In this document: positions 26,310 through 36,039 of the stretch, piece after piece
Position numbering within the stretch: position 1 is the stretch's first letter
Layout of the letters: each line of letters opens with the position of its first letter
Source of the DNA: G963667915 sp965197385
GTDB lineage: Bacteria; Acidobacteriota; Vicinamibacteria; Vicinamibacterales; UBA823
Length of the DNA stretch: 64,000 nt
Assembly: GCA_965197385.1 (NCBI GenBank)
Contig: CBDANA010000009.1
Coordinates: 62,001-126,000 of the forward strand
Reading direction: 5' to 3'
Translations under genes and position numbers: made by a program
Notes under the pieces: generated by a model
The model's input: only the letters and a program-made list of their open reading frames with translations
Told to the model about the DNA's origin: nothing
Database searches by the model: none

Positions 26310-26468
26310 CTCCACGAGCTCGCGCAGCCCCTCTCGAGAATGCGAAACCTTGAAGCTCGTGAGGCGGTGTCCCTGCCCATCGAGTACGACCACCTGGTGC
26401 TGACGGGTCGCCAGATCGATGCCCACGAAGATGTCGTCCAACGTGTGGTGCCTCTCATCCTGTCTCAT
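26310..26468 (-). pseudogene. IS1111-like transposase, N-terminal fragment
   Basis: Reads MRQDERHHTLDDIFVGIDLA to REGLRELVER, then runs out of frame into antisense IS5. Only the first catalytic aspartate remains. Confidence 0.85.
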
Positions 26469-26544
26469 GCTGGCCTCCCTGCTTTGTCGTGATTGCACGG
26501 AGACTATGCAGAGATGGGGTGAGGGCGCCCTTCCTGTCATCTCC

Positions 26545-26867
26545 ATATCCTGGACAACGGCCCGGAGTTTACGGCCACGCGCATCCGGCTGTGGCTGGAC
26601 GCCCTGCAGGTGCAGACGCTGTTCATCGAGCCGGGGAGTCCCTGGGAGAACGGCTACGTGGAATCGTTCAACGGGCAACTGCGCGACGAACTGCTCGACC
26701 GCGAGATCTTCTACACGTTGACGGAAGCCAAGATCTTGATCGAACGATGGCGGCGCGAGGACAACACGGTGCGGCCCCACCGTGCGCTGGGCTCTCGGCC
26801 ACCGGCCCCGGCAGCCCTCAGCCCAGCGCCCCTGAGCGGCCTGATCATGAGCCCAGCTCTCTCATAA
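26545..26867 (+). pseudogene. IS3 OrfB transposase, 3' fragment (second copy)
   Basis: DNGPEFTATRIRLWLDALQ, PWENGYVESFNGQLRDELLD and EDNTVRPHRALGSRPP; same as 16150-16472 apart from a few changes (for example K to Q after FNG). No start and no first catalytic aspartate. Confidence 0.85.
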
Positions 26868-26896
26868 GAACTGGCTCAACCCTGGGGGGCGGGTCA

Positions 26897-27333
26897 GCGC
26901 GATTTCTCCAAACCGCGAGCAGCGACGGCTGCGGGAACTTTGAGGTCTTGGGAACGCTGACGCGGCAGTAGCGAGTCTGGGGTGCGGGTGGATGTGGAAA
27001 CCGCCAGCCCCGGCCGCGGCTCGCCCTGAGAACGAGTTCGACGGAGGCGCGCCGTTGCGACGGCGCGATCGCGAGCGACGAGGGTGTGGCTGGGCGAACC
27101 AAGGACCGCGCTGACGTTGCAGCTCTGAGCGAGCACCTGGGGCTGAAGGATCTCGTCTCCTTGCATCGAAACGCCAGGTTTCTGGCTTCTGGTCCCGGTG
27201 AAGGGTTCCGTGGCCGCTCTCCGTGGCACGCTCGCCGCGTGTTACGGCCGACGACGATGCCCTGCGGTCAGAATGAGAACAGTCACACCGGCTCCGGGCC
27301 CGGCAGGAGCTGTCGTATAAAGGAGTGGCGGCG
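26897..27333. other. Interval without a supported gene
   Basis: About 440 bases. Frames exist on both strands (the longest on minus, 26862-27476), but they contain no domain-like segments, cross the IS3 end and overlap the next gene, so I do not call them. The last 60 bases should hold the promoter of the gene at 27334; GTATAAAGGAG just before it includes its ribosome-binding site. Confidence 0.45.
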
Positions 27334-27794
27334 ATGAAGAAGATCGGTACGGCGGCGTGCGTTTTCCTCCTGGTGTCAGCGGCACCGGTCTCGGCGCAAC
27401 AGTGGTCGCGCACGACGACGGGCATCGTGACCCTTTCGGCCGGAGTAGGTCTCGTATTTGCGGCGTTCGACTTCACGTTCGACGTGTGCCCCGAGGGCTA
27501 CAGTACGCACACCTACCAGAACCAGCCAACGCAATGCCTCTACGTCAGCCCCAGTCCTCCGTTTGATACGGACGTCCGCGACGCGACGCCCGCAGCGACG
27601 CTCTCGCACCCCAAGCTCGCCTGGACCGGCATCGGCGCCATAGCCCTGGGGGCGGTGCTGCTTGCCTGGCCGGACAACCGCGTGACGCGGGATATCGACG
27701 TGCAGGTGTCGCCGGAGCGGGTCGCGGTTCGGCTGGTAGTTCGTGGTGCGCGCTCTTCTCGAGTATCACGAGCCCGCCGTTCACGGGAACCTTC
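27334..27794 (+). pseudogene. Secreted or membrane hypothetical protein, cut by IS5
   Basis: From ATG 27334 (GGAGTGG upstream): signal peptide MKKIGTAACVFLLVSAAPVS with AQQ cleavage, then a helix (GIVTLSAGVGLVFAAFDF), a cysteine pair (DVCPEGYSTHTYQNQPTQC), and a second helix (LAWTGIGAIALGAVLLAW). After RDIDVQVSPERVAVRLVVR the frame looks disturbed and enters IS5 copy 3 at 27795. No family recognised; the layout suggests a small envelope protein with a disulfide loop. Confidence 0.55.
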
Positions 27795-28877
27795 GGCGTT
27801 GGTGCGCGGATGCGGGCAGGCCTACGCGCTTCAAACCGGCGAGCCCGTCACCTACCGATGCGGTACGAGACGGGTCTGCCAAGCTCGGTCATCCGGTTCA
27901 GAACGTTACACGCGAGCACGGCCTCACGCCGTTGCCCCGATGAACTGCGTGCCCGAAGACAGTCGCCGACGATCGACTTGTACCGGAAGAACGCATTCTC
28001 CACGCGCGCTTGCTGATGGTAACCAGACGCCTTCTTCCACCGTCGCCGTCCGAGCGCCTTCACCCTCCTGATCGTCCGATCGCGGGCACCTGATCGGGCG
28101 CCCCGTCGAGACAACGACGCGGTCTTGGTCGGCGGCACCACGACCCTCGCCCCTCGTGCACCGGCCGCACCATAGAACGCGAGCGTGTCGTAGGCCGGAT
28201 CCGCCGTCACTCTGGTGAGGTGTCCATCCACCTCGTCGACCAGACTGATCCCCGTAATCGCGTCATCGGCCGTCGGCTCAGTCAGCGCGCAGGCCACGAT
28301 CACACGGGACCCGTCCACGCCGAGATGGAGCTTCCTCCAGCCGCGTCGCCCTCGGCCCCCATGTTTCGCCGCGGCCCACTCACCTTCGCCGACGATGGAC
28401 AGTCCGGGGCTGTCAACGATGAGGTGCAGGCTGGTGCCCGGGCGGGCGCGCCGAAGCGCGAGGGCGAGATGCTGACCGCGTCGCGAGAGCGTGGTGTGAT
28501 CGGGTGCCGTGAGATCGACGCCCAGCATCCCGAAGATCGATGTCAAGAAGCCCTCGGTCTGACGCAACGGTAAGTGGAAGATGAGACTGAGCGTCAGGGC
28601 GGTTTCGATGGCGAGATCGGAATACTGGAGTTGCCCGCTCCGTCTGCCGACGCCAGCCGCTGCCCACGTGGCGATCGCGTCGGGCGTGAGCCAGAGGGTG
28701 ACGTCGCCTCGCCGCACGAGGGCTCGGTCGTACTCGGCCCAGTTCCCGACGCGATACGTTGTCTTGTACTTCGGATGCACTCTCGACTTCACATCGAGAT
28801 CATGACCCGCCGGCGGTCGCGATGGTCAACATGCCGGCCACTGCTCGCCCACCGCGCTGAATCAGCGCACCAACGCC
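27795..28877 (-). mobile_element. IS5-family element (IS5 copy 3), complete
   Basis: 1083 bp with inverted repeats GGCGTTGGTGCGCGGAT at 27795 and the complement of GGCGTTGGTGCGCTGAT ending at 28877 (one mismatch). It carries one intact transposase gene. No target duplication is visible and different truncated genes flank its two sides, which suggests a deletion formed between two insertions. Confidence 0.85.
27848..28792 (-). CDS. IS5-family DDE transposase
   Basis: 314 residues, a diverged paralogue of the one at 17632: MKSRVHPKYKTTYRVGNWAE, LTLSLIFHLPLRQTEGFLTS, D in LIVDSPGLSIVGEGEW, D in VTADPAYDTL and E in QQARVENAFFRYKSI. The usual DSTGL is DSPGL here, next to the catalytic D, which may weaken activity. 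Otherwise intact. Confidence 0.9.
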   Translation of the reverse strand: MKSRVHPKYKTTYRVGNWAEYDRALVRRGDVTLWLTPDAIATWAAAGVGRRSGQLQYSDLAIETALTLSLIFHLPLRQTEGFLTSIFGMLGVDLTAPDHTTLSRRGQHLALALRRARPGTSLHLIVDSPGLSIVGEGEWAAAKHGGRGRRGWRKLHLGVDGSRVIVACALTEPTADDAITGISLVDEVDGHLTRVTADPAYDTLAFYGAAGARGARVVVPPTKTASLSRRGARSGARDRTIRRVKALGRRRWKKASGYHQQARVENAFFRYKSIVGDCLRARSSSGQRREAVLACNVLNRMTELGRPVSYRIGR

Positions 28878-29019
28878 GGTCGTAGGCCGGCCGCACGGCG
28901 CGGGCCGTGTCGTCGGTCAAGCCCTGCCAGGGCCGGTCGAGACGTCCGGGCGACGTCAGCACCCATTCGTCGAGGAGCAGGTTGTAGCGGCGATGCGGTC
29001 CGTCGACCTTCACAGGCAT
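28878..29019 (-). pseudogene. galT: Galactose-1-phosphate uridylyltransferase, N-terminal fragment
   Basis: Reads MPVKVDGPHRRYNLLLDEWV, LTSPGRLDRPWQG, closely matching the GalT start (RRYNPLLDEWVLVSPHR...RPWQG). Only about 47 codons remain; the zinc site and HPH active site are lost at the IS5 end at 28877. The rest of galT is not in the window. Confidence 0.75.
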
Positions 29020-29093
29020 GCGCGTCTATTGTTGATCGGTCTTCAGGAAGACGGTCGTCGGCGCCCGCTCGTGCGAGCGTACGGCCAAGACGC

Positions 29094-29099
29094 TATAAT
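29094..29099 (+). promoter_or_regulatory. -10 element for the aquaporin gene
   Basis: TATAAT 38 bp upstream of the aquaporin start; no good -35 at 16-18 bp. The start has GAAGGAGGGG as its ribosome-binding site. Confidence 0.35.
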
Positions 29100-29136
29100 C
29101 CGGCACTCACATCGCCATCCGAAGCGAAGGAGGGGC

Positions 29137-29865
29137 ATGTCTGTGTTTGTCGCCGAACTGATGGGCACGATGATTCTTGTCATCCTGGGAGACGGGGTCG
29201 TCGCCAACGTGCTCCTGTCCCGCTCGAAGGGAGAGGGCAGTGGATGGATGGTGATCGCGACCGGGTGGGGACTGGCCGTCGCGGTTGCGGTGTACGCCGT
29301 CGGCAGTGTCAGCGGTGCGCACATCAACCCCGCCGTGACGATCGGCCTCGCGTCGATCGGGCGCTTCACCTGGAGCGCCGTGCCGGTCTACGTCGCCGGA
29401 CAGATCCTGGGCGCGATCCTGGGCGGCGTGGTCGTCTGGCTAGCCTATCGGCCCCACTGGGATGAGACGGCCGACCCGGATCTCAAGCTCGCCGTGTTCT
29501 GCACGGCACCCGCCATTCGCCAGCCCCGCGCCAACCTCATGACCGAGATCGTCGGCACGTTCATGCTGGTGCTCGGCGTCCTTGCTATTCTGTCTCCGGC
29601 CAACCTCGACCCGGCAACCGGCTTCCCGTCGGGGTTCGGTCCGCTCCTCGTCGGCATGCTCGTCTGGTCGATCGGGCTGTCGCTGGGCGGACCCACCGGC
29701 TACGCTATCAATCCGGCGCGTGACCTCGGTCCACGAATTGCACATTTCCTTCTGCCCATTCCAGGAAAGCGAGATTCCGACTGGGCCTACGCCTGGGTCC
29801 CAGTCGTCGGCCCGGTCGTTGGTGGCCTTCTCGGGGCGCTCTGCTACCAGATGCTCTGGCCGTAG
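29137..29865 (+). CDS. MIP-family aquaglyceroporin
   Basis: 242 residues, six membrane helices and two half-helices carrying the NPA motifs: GAHINPAVTIG (NPA 64-66) and YAINPARDLGPR (NPA 192-194). The aspartate after the second NPAR (D196) is the residue that distinguishes glycerol facilitators from strict water channels, so glycerol or small polyol uptake is likely. ATG 29137 chosen for its strong ribosome-binding site; an upstream in-frame start overlaps the galT fragment. EamA transporter gene follows 14 bp later. Confidence 0.93.
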   Translation: MSVFVAELMGTMILVILGDGVVANVLLSRSKGEGSGWMVIATGWGLAVAVAVYAVGSVSGAHINPAVTIGLASIGRFTWSAVPVYVAGQILGAILGGVVVWLAYRPHWDETADPDLKLAVFCTAPAIRQPRANLMTEIVGTFMLVLGVLAILSPANLDPATGFPSGFGPLLVGMLVWSIGLSLGGPTGYAINPARDLGPRIAHFLLPIPGKRDSDWAYAWVPVVGPVVGGLLGALCYQMLWP

Positions 29866-29879
29866 TCTCCGTCACGCCC

Positions 29880-30785
29880 ATGCTCCGGAGCGTCCGTCCG
29901 CTCGTCCTCCTGGCCTTCGCGACGGTGTACGTCGTGTGGGGCTCGACCTATCTGGCGATCCGCTTCGGCGTCGAGACGATCCCACCGTTCTTCATGGCCG
30001 GCGTTCGTTTCTGCATCAGCGGCGCCCTGTTCGTCGGATGGGCGCTGGCGCGGGGCGCCCAGCGGCCCGCCGCGTCGCTCTGGGGGCCCGCCGCGCTGGT
30101 CGGCGCGCTGATGGTGGCGGGGGGCATCGGTGGGGTCACGTGGGCAGAGCAGTTCGTGCCGTCCGGCCTGACAGCGCTGCTGATCGCCTTGGTGCCGCTG
30201 TGGGTCGTCCTGATCGACTGGCTCCGGCCGGCCGGCGCCTACCCGGGCGTGGCCGTCTTCGTCGGCCTGATCATCGGCCTGACGGGAATGGCCCTGCTCG
30301 TGAATCCGACCAGCGTCGGAGGTGGGGGTGAAGTCAATCCGATCGGGGCATTGGCGCTCGTCGGGGCGACGCTGAGCTGGGCGTTCGGCTCGGTCTACTC
30401 GCACTACGTGCGACAGTCCAGTTCCCAGACCCTGGCCGCGGGCATGCCGATGCTGAGCGGCGGGCTGATCCTCCTGGCGGTAAGCGGCGTGACGGGCGAG
30501 TTTGCGGCCGTCGACACGAGCGCCATGACGTGGCGATCCCTCCTGGCGGTCGGCTATCTCATCGGCCCGGGCTCCCTGGCCTACGCCGCCTACTTGTTCC
30601 TGTTGCAGGCATCGACGCCCACGAAGGCGGCGACCTACGCCTACGTCAACCCGATCATCGCCTTGTTGCTGGGCGCGCTCATCGGTGGGGAACACGTGAG
30701 CGGCTGGACGCTCATCTACTCCACCGTGATCATCTCCGGGGTCGTCGTGATCGTTACGGCGAAGGGTCGGGCGGCGTCTCACTGA
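29880..30785 (+). CDS. EamA/DMT-family transporter
   Basis: 301 residues with ten hydrophobic helices in two EamA repeats. Repeat one starts FATVYVVWGSTYLAIRFGVE and includes GVRFCISGALFVGW; repeat two starts GATLSWAFGSVYSHY and includes GYLIGPGSLAYAAYLFLLQ and AYVNPIIALLLGALIGGEH. It resembles YedA-type drug/metabolite or amino-acid exporters. Likely co-transcribed with the aquaporin; substrate unknown. Confidence 0.92.
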   Translation: MLRSVRPLVLLAFATVYVVWGSTYLAIRFGVETIPPFFMAGVRFCISGALFVGWALARGAQRPAASLWGPAALVGALMVAGGIGGVTWAEQFVPSGLTALLIALVPLWVVLIDWLRPAGAYPGVAVFVGLIIGLTGMALLVNPTSVGGGGEVNPIGALALVGATLSWAFGSVYSHYVRQSSSQTLAAGMPMLSGGLILLAVSGVTGEFAAVDTSAMTWRSLLAVGYLIGPGSLAYAAYLFLLQASTPTKAATYAYVNPIIALLLGALIGGEHVSGWTLIYSTVIISGVVVIVTAKGRAASH

Positions 30786-30807
30786 CGCGCTGTTAACCCT
30801 GCGAGGC

Positions 30808-32040
30808 TCACTGGTTCTTGCCGCGGCCCGCGATCGGCCACACCGCTTCCACCCGGCCGTTCCGGGTCGCGTACATCGTGTCGTAGAGATTCACTACCGG
30901 ATCGCAGTGCGATACGATCAGCTCGAGCCGGTCGCCGACCTGATAGATCCGGCTGGGATTCTCATACCGGATCGTGCCGAACTCGTCGGAGCCGCTGGTG
31001 TAGCTCATACCGGTCTCGCCGATAATGATCGGCCAGGGTCGGTTGATCGTGCAGGACTTCGCGCCGGCGTCGGTCGTGGCGCGCCCCTCGTATCGCGCGT
31101 TCAGTACCGTGGTCAGAATGGTCAAGGACGGTTCGAAATCGTTGTACGTCTCGCCGTCATCCTGACCCCCGATGCTCAAATACTGCGCGTCCAGGAAGAC
31201 ATAGCTCCCACCCTGGACGTCGGTGAAGCCGGGCGTCGCGTGGTCGATGTTGTAGGTGCCGGTGCCGCCTCCGCTGAAGATCTCGACGTTCAGGCCGGAT
31301 TGGCGCATCCTCGAGAACGTCTCGGCGGCAGGCGCCAGGCGCTCGATCGCCTGCGTCCGTCGAGCCTCGAAGCCGGCGACGTGCTGTGAGCCGCCATCGT
31401 AGCAGAGCATGCCCCGCAGCCGCAGGTTGGGCAGCCGATCGATGAGCTGCGCCAGGGTGACGGCCGGTTCGCCGGACGGCACGCCGGTCCGGTGGCCGCC
31501 CGGGTCGACGTCCACGGTCACGTCGGCGACGACGCCGGCCTCTCCTGCTGCCGCGTCGAGATCCCGGGCGTTGGCCTCCGTGTCGACCGCCTGGATGAAC
31601 CCGAGGCACCATGTCCTCAAGCGCATGGCGCGGCGAATCTTCGCTGCCGATACGTTGCAGGTCGTCAGGAGGATCTGATCGAGGCCGTGCTCGAACATGA
31701 CCTCGGCCTCGGCTAGCTTCGCCGTACAAATCCCGACCGCGCCACGGGCCATCTGTAGGTGCGCAATCGCGGGGCACTTGTGGGTCTTGGTGTGAGGACG
31801 CACACCGATGCCATTCCGCGACACCGTGGACTGCATCGTGTCGATGTTGTGCTCCAGCGCGTCCAGGTCGACGCACAGAGCCGGTGTCAGGAGCTCCGAT
31901 TTTGGCAGGCCCACCTCCAGGTATCCGGCGTCCGGCGTACCGGTGGCAGCGCTCAGGACGGACGGGGCAGCCCAGACGCCGGCCGATGCGGCAGCGCCGT
32001 CACGGAGAAATCGCCGACGAGTGAACTCGTTCCCACGCAT
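30808..32040 (-). CDS. Tat-exported D-threonine aldolase / D-serine dehydratase-like PLP protein
   Basis: About 410 residues. The start at 32040 has GGAGGTGG upstream and gives a twin-arginine signal: FTRRRFLRDGAAASAGVWAA, then a cleavage region SAATG. The mature protein begins LLTPALCVDLDALEHNI, as in fold-III PLP enzymes of the DSD1/D-TA family. The PLP lysine lies in VRPHTKTHKCP, phosphate-binding glycines in FSGGGTGTYNI, and the C-terminal metal-binding residues in ELIVSHCDPVVNLYD (H and C of SHCDP). It would cleave or dehydrate D-hydroxy amino acids in the periplasm. The exact substrate is uncertain. Confidence 0.85.
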   Translation of the reverse strand: MRGNEFTRRRFLRDGAAASAGVWAAPSVLSAATGTPDAGYLEVGLPKSELLTPALCVDLDALEHNIDTMQSTVSRNGIGVRPHTKTHKCPAIAHLQMARGAVGICTAKLAEAEVMFEHGLDQILLTTCNVSAAKIRRAMRLRTWCLGFIQAVDTEANARDLDAAAGEAGVVADVTVDVDPGGHRTGVPSGEPAVTLAQLIDRLPNLRLRGMLCYDGGSQHVAGFEARRTQAIERLAPAAETFSRMRQSGLNVEIFSGGGTGTYNIDHATPGFTDVQGGSYVFLDAQYLSIGGQDDGETYNDFEPSLTILTTVLNARYEGRATTDAGAKSCTINRPWPIIIGETGMSYTSGSDEFGTIRYENPSRIYQVGDRLELIVSHCDPVVNLYDTMYATRNGRVEAVWPIAGRGKNQ

Positions 32041-32183
32041 GTTCGCCACCTCCAGACAGGGCACACCGAATTGGCGGTCGCCTGCGGACACCAGTTGTAC
32101 GCGAAGGACCGGGTTGGAGGCAACCGTAGACTACTAACCGCAGGTCGGCGCCACGTGATATTTTCTTCAGCTGGGACACCCGA

Positions 32184-34380
32184 ATATCACTCGAGACCGG
32201 GACGTCGCTGGGTCCGTACGAGATCGTCGCGCGCGTGGGTGCGGGCGCGATGGGGGAAGTGTATCGGGCGCGTGATACGCGGCTCGGCCGGACGGTGGCG
32301 ATCAAGATCCTCCAGCGCGCGGTCGGTGACGACCGGGCGTCACGTGAGCGCTTCGAGCGGGAAGCCCGCGCCGCGTCCAGCCTAAACCATCCTCATATCT
32401 GCACCGTGTTCGCCGTCGGCCGGGACGGAGCGGTCGACTTCCTGGTCGTGGAATTTCTCAATGGGCAGACGCTCGCGGAGCGGGTCGCGGCCGGGCCGTT
32501 GCCCGTCGAGGAGGTGGTGACGCGAGGCATCGAGATCGCCGGCGCACTCGAGAGCGCTCACCGCCATCACCTCGTGCATCGCGACCTGAAGCCGAGCAAC
32601 GTCATGGTGACGGACACCGGGGGCAAACTGCTCGATTTCGGCCTGGTCAAGCGGACGCCCGATCCGGTGGGGCCGACGCTGGCCGATGCGACCCGGGCGC
32701 TCGAGGTGACCCAGCCTGGCATCGTGGTCGGCACCGCCAGCTACATGTCGCCCGAACAGGCGCGTGGGCAGGAGGTCGATGGGCGTACTGACCTGTTCAG
32801 CCTTGACGTCGTGCTCTACGAGCTGGTGACCGGACGCAAGCCATTCGGCGGACAGACGGCGGCCGACGTCGTCAGCGCAATCCTGTCAGCGGATCCGACG
32901 CCACCGGGCTCGGTCCGTGAGGGCGTGCCCGCCGACGTGGAGGCGGTGATTCTCAAAGCGCTCCGGAAGGATCCGGCGCTGCGCTATCAGGCGGCTGGCG
33001 ACCTGCTCGACGACCTGCGCGCGGCGCGGCGCGGGCTGACACGACCGGACGAGAGCGGCTCAACAGCCAGCCGAACGGCCACGGGCCGGCCCAAGCGTGC
33101 GCGGCGTACGCGGCGGCGGCTGGATTCGCTGGCGGTCTTGCCGCTCGCGAATGCCAGCGCCGACCCGGCGGCCGAGTATCTCAGCGACGGCGTCACGGAA
33201 AGCATCATCAATAGCCTGTCCGCGATCCCGAAGTTGCACGTGATGGCGCGGAGTACGGTGTTTCGCTACAAAGGGCAGGTCGTCGATCCGGGCCGCATCG
33301 CCGAGGAGCTCGACGTCCGCGCGATCTTGATGGGGACCGTCCGGCAAGTCGGCGAGAGTCTCATCATCGGCGTCGAGCTCATTGACGCGGCGGACGGGTC
33401 GCAGCTCTGGGGCGCGCAGTACAGCCGGCGCCCGGACGACATTCTCTCGGTGCAGGATGACATCGCCAGTCGGATCAGCGAGACGCTCAAGATTCGGCTG
33501 ACGGGCGATCAGAAGAAGCGGCTCCGCGCCGCGCGCCAGGCGGTCGACGGCGAAGCCTACCGTTCCTACCTCCAGGGCCGCTTCTGCTTGAATCGGCGCA
33601 GCGAGGAGTAGCTCGAGCGGGCGGTGCAGTATTTCGAGGCGGCGATCGCGCGCGCGCCCGACTATGCGCCCGCCTGGGCCGGACTCGCCGACGCCTGCGC
33701 GCTGCGGACCGGCGCGGGCACCCTCGACACCGATTGCCAGCCGATCATCGATCGCACGCGTACGTCCGCGGCCAAGGCGCTGCGCTCGATCCCAATCTGG
33801 CCGACGCGCACGCGTCGATGTCGCTCGTCAAGTTCAGGCTCGACTGGGACTGGCGTGCGGCGGAAGGAGAGTTCTCGAAGGCGCTGGTCCTCAACCCGGG
33901 CCACGCGCCGACCCGGCACTGGCACGGCATGTTTCTGGCGGCGCGCGGCCGGTTCGACGAGGCGCTGGACGAGATGCGGCGGGCGCCGAGCTCGATCCGA
34001 TGTCGCTCATTGTCATGGTCGGCATCGCCAAGGTGCTGTACTTCGCCGGCCGCTACGACGAGGCGGTGGAGCAGGACCAGAAGATCATTCAGCTCGATCC
34101 CACATTTACGAACGCCTGGTTCGACATGGGGTTCGCCCTGCTGGTCGGGGGGCGGAATGACGAGGCGATGGAGATCTTCAAGAAAATCCCTGTATTCACC
34201 GAGCGCCAGGGCGGGGGGCGTTGGAGATCCCCTGGTTCCATGCGCTCATCGGGGATCTCGATCGCGACCGTGCGTCACTCGCGCGATTGCAGGCGCACGG
34301 CGCGCCAGAGCTCATCTCGCCGGCGGAGTACGCCTTCACCTATGCCGCCTTAGGTGAATGGGAGGAGAGCGATCGCTGGC
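32184..34380 (+). pseudogene. Ser/Thr protein kinase with TPR tail, degenerate
   Basis: The kinase domain is well conserved: GPYEIVARVGAGAMGEVYRA, VAIKIL (lysine), HRDLKPSNVM and DFGLVK, then GTASYMSPEQARG. After it come a linker and the adenylate-cyclase-associated TolB-like domain (LAVLPLANASADPAAEYLSD, HVMARSTVFRYKG) and TPRs (YFEAAIARAPDYAPAWAGLA). A TAG at 33609-33611 interrupts RRSEE*LERAVQ. At least two frameshifts follow in the TPR part, and homology ends around 34380. The expected start reads ATA TCA CTC at 32184, where relatives have ATG, so the start codon also seems lost. Confidence 0.85.
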
Positions 34381-34463
34381 CAGACAGAGCACAAGAATGC
34401 CGCCGGCCGCCCACACGAGCCGTGTGGGGACTTGGACGGTCGACTTCGACCTCGGGGAATCGG

Positions 34464-36026
34464 TCATGGCGTATCAGGCGACTCGTCCAACGGAGGCGTC
34501 GTCGGGGGCGGCACGCGATGCCGCGTTCCTTGTTCGTACGCGTAGGCGATGGCGATCAGCGTCGGCTCGGACCAGGCGTTTCCCAGGAGCTGCAGACCGA
34601 CCGGCAGGCCGCCGCCCACGAAGCCCATCGGCACGGTGATGGCGGGGAACCCGGTGGGCGGAGACAGTTGAAAGCTGTTGTTGCCGTGCGGTGTGTTAAG
34701 AATCGCCGATTCGACGCGGCGGATTGTCCCAGGTGGGGTACACGAGCGCGTCGAGCTGATAGCCTTCGAGCGCCTGACGGATGCGGCGGCGCAGCCGCGC
34801 GTCGCGGGCGTCCCGCTGCGCACACCCTGGTTGATCGGCCGGCGCCGTGTCGGTTTCGAGTGCCGACTCCAGGCGCGGCCGAATCGACGGGTGAAAGTTT
34901 CGGGAGTCGACGATCTCTTGAAGCGTCTTCACAGGCGCGCCGGACCCGAGGCTGTCGAGGTACTGCTCCAGATCGTATCGGAAGTGGCTGCAGGGCAACC
35001 GCTCCTCTTCGGGCGCGTCGTCATCTGGCAGCGCCACCGGGTCGACGACCGTCGCGCCGAGCCGGCGCAGGTCCTCGATGGCTTCGTCGAATCGGGTGAT
35101 CACGCCGGGGTCGGCGGTGTCATCCGACATCTCACGCAGCACTCCCAGGCGTTTTCCCAGCAGCCCGTTCACTTCCAGGAACTCGAGATAGCTCTCCGCG
35201 CGGCGTGCGTCACCCTCCTCGGTCGCGAGATCAGCGGGATCGGTGCCGGCGATGACGTCGAACACCGCGCCATCGGCCCGCCGATGTCGCGCGACAGATT
35301 GAGCGGCACGATCCCATCACGGCTCGTCAGACCCATCGTCGAGCGGATGCCCGCCAGGCTCAGGTGCGCCGACGGGCCGCGAATCGAGTTGCCTGTGTCG
35401 GTGCCAAGGCCCACGGCCCCAAAGCTAGCCGCCACCGCCGCGGCTGTGCCGCCGCTGGATCTAGCCGTCACGCGGTTGGTGGCGTACGGGTTGCGTGTGT
35501 AGCCTGGCAGGGCGGACCCGACCGTCTCGTACGGCGAGAACGCGAATTCCGCCATGTTCGACTTCGCGAGGACGATGCCCCCAGCCTCGCGCACCCGCCG
35601 GACCTGGAACGCGTCATCCGGTGGCATCGACTCCACCAGCGCCAACGAGCCGCCGCTGGTCGGCAAATCGAACGTGTCGTAGTTGTCCTTGACGATGACG
35701 GGGATGCCGTGGAGCGGGCCGGTCAGGCCCGACTCCTCCCAGGCCGCGTCCAGTTCGTCGGCGCGCGCCAGCGCGTTCGGGTTGATCGTCAGGATGGCGT
35801 TCAGTGCCGGCCCTTGTTTGTCGTACGCCTCGATCCGCGCGAGGTAGGCCTCGACCAACGCCCGTGAGGTCAGCGAGCCAGCGTTCATGGCGGCGTGAAT
35901 CTCCGCGATCGAGGCTTCGACCACGTCGAAGGACGGCGCCGAGGGCCCCGACGGCGCCGCCTGGCATCCGGCGAGCACGAACGTCAGGCCCAAGGCGCCG
36001 CATCTGCGGAGGTCGGTCATTGGCAT
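34464..36026 (-). pseudogene. Amidase signature-family lipoprotein, frameshifted
   Basis: The N-terminal frame (35169-36026) has a lipobox (LGLTFVLAGCQ), the catalytic lysine in GIPVIVKDNYDT, and the Ser-cisSer pair in RVTARSSGGTAAAVA and GTDTGNSIRGPS. Just after ISRDIGGPMAR-like sequence, at about 35265, roughly 20 bases are missing and the protein continues in a second frame (VFDVIAGTDPADLAT, down to DALVYPTWDNPPRR). Around 34730 a further shift leads to GFPAITVPMGFVGGGLPVGL. It would have been a periplasmic amide hydrolase. Confidence 0.85.
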
Positions 36027-36039
36027 GACGGCAGGGCCT

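Larger units (their letters stand above)
26310..26896. repeat. Duplicate of 15915-16501: IS1111-like 5' end joined to IS3 3' end
   Basis: A 587-bp segment with only about six substitutions relative to 15915-16501. It contains the first 53 codons of the IS1111-like transposase (minus, start 26468), the insertion junction, and the IS3 orfB 3' part with its terminal repeat ending at 26896. Because it preserves the IS1111/IS3 junction, it must derive from that composite. Confidence 0.85.

Noticed and set aside
26862..27476. 204-codon minus-strand frame
   Set aside because: It crosses an IS3 end and the start of the secreted protein at 27334, and shows no recognisable domain.
35169..35300. Programmed frameshifting in the amidase
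   Set aside because: About 20 bases of conserved sequence are missing at the junction and a second shift occurs downstream, which fits decay rather than recoding.
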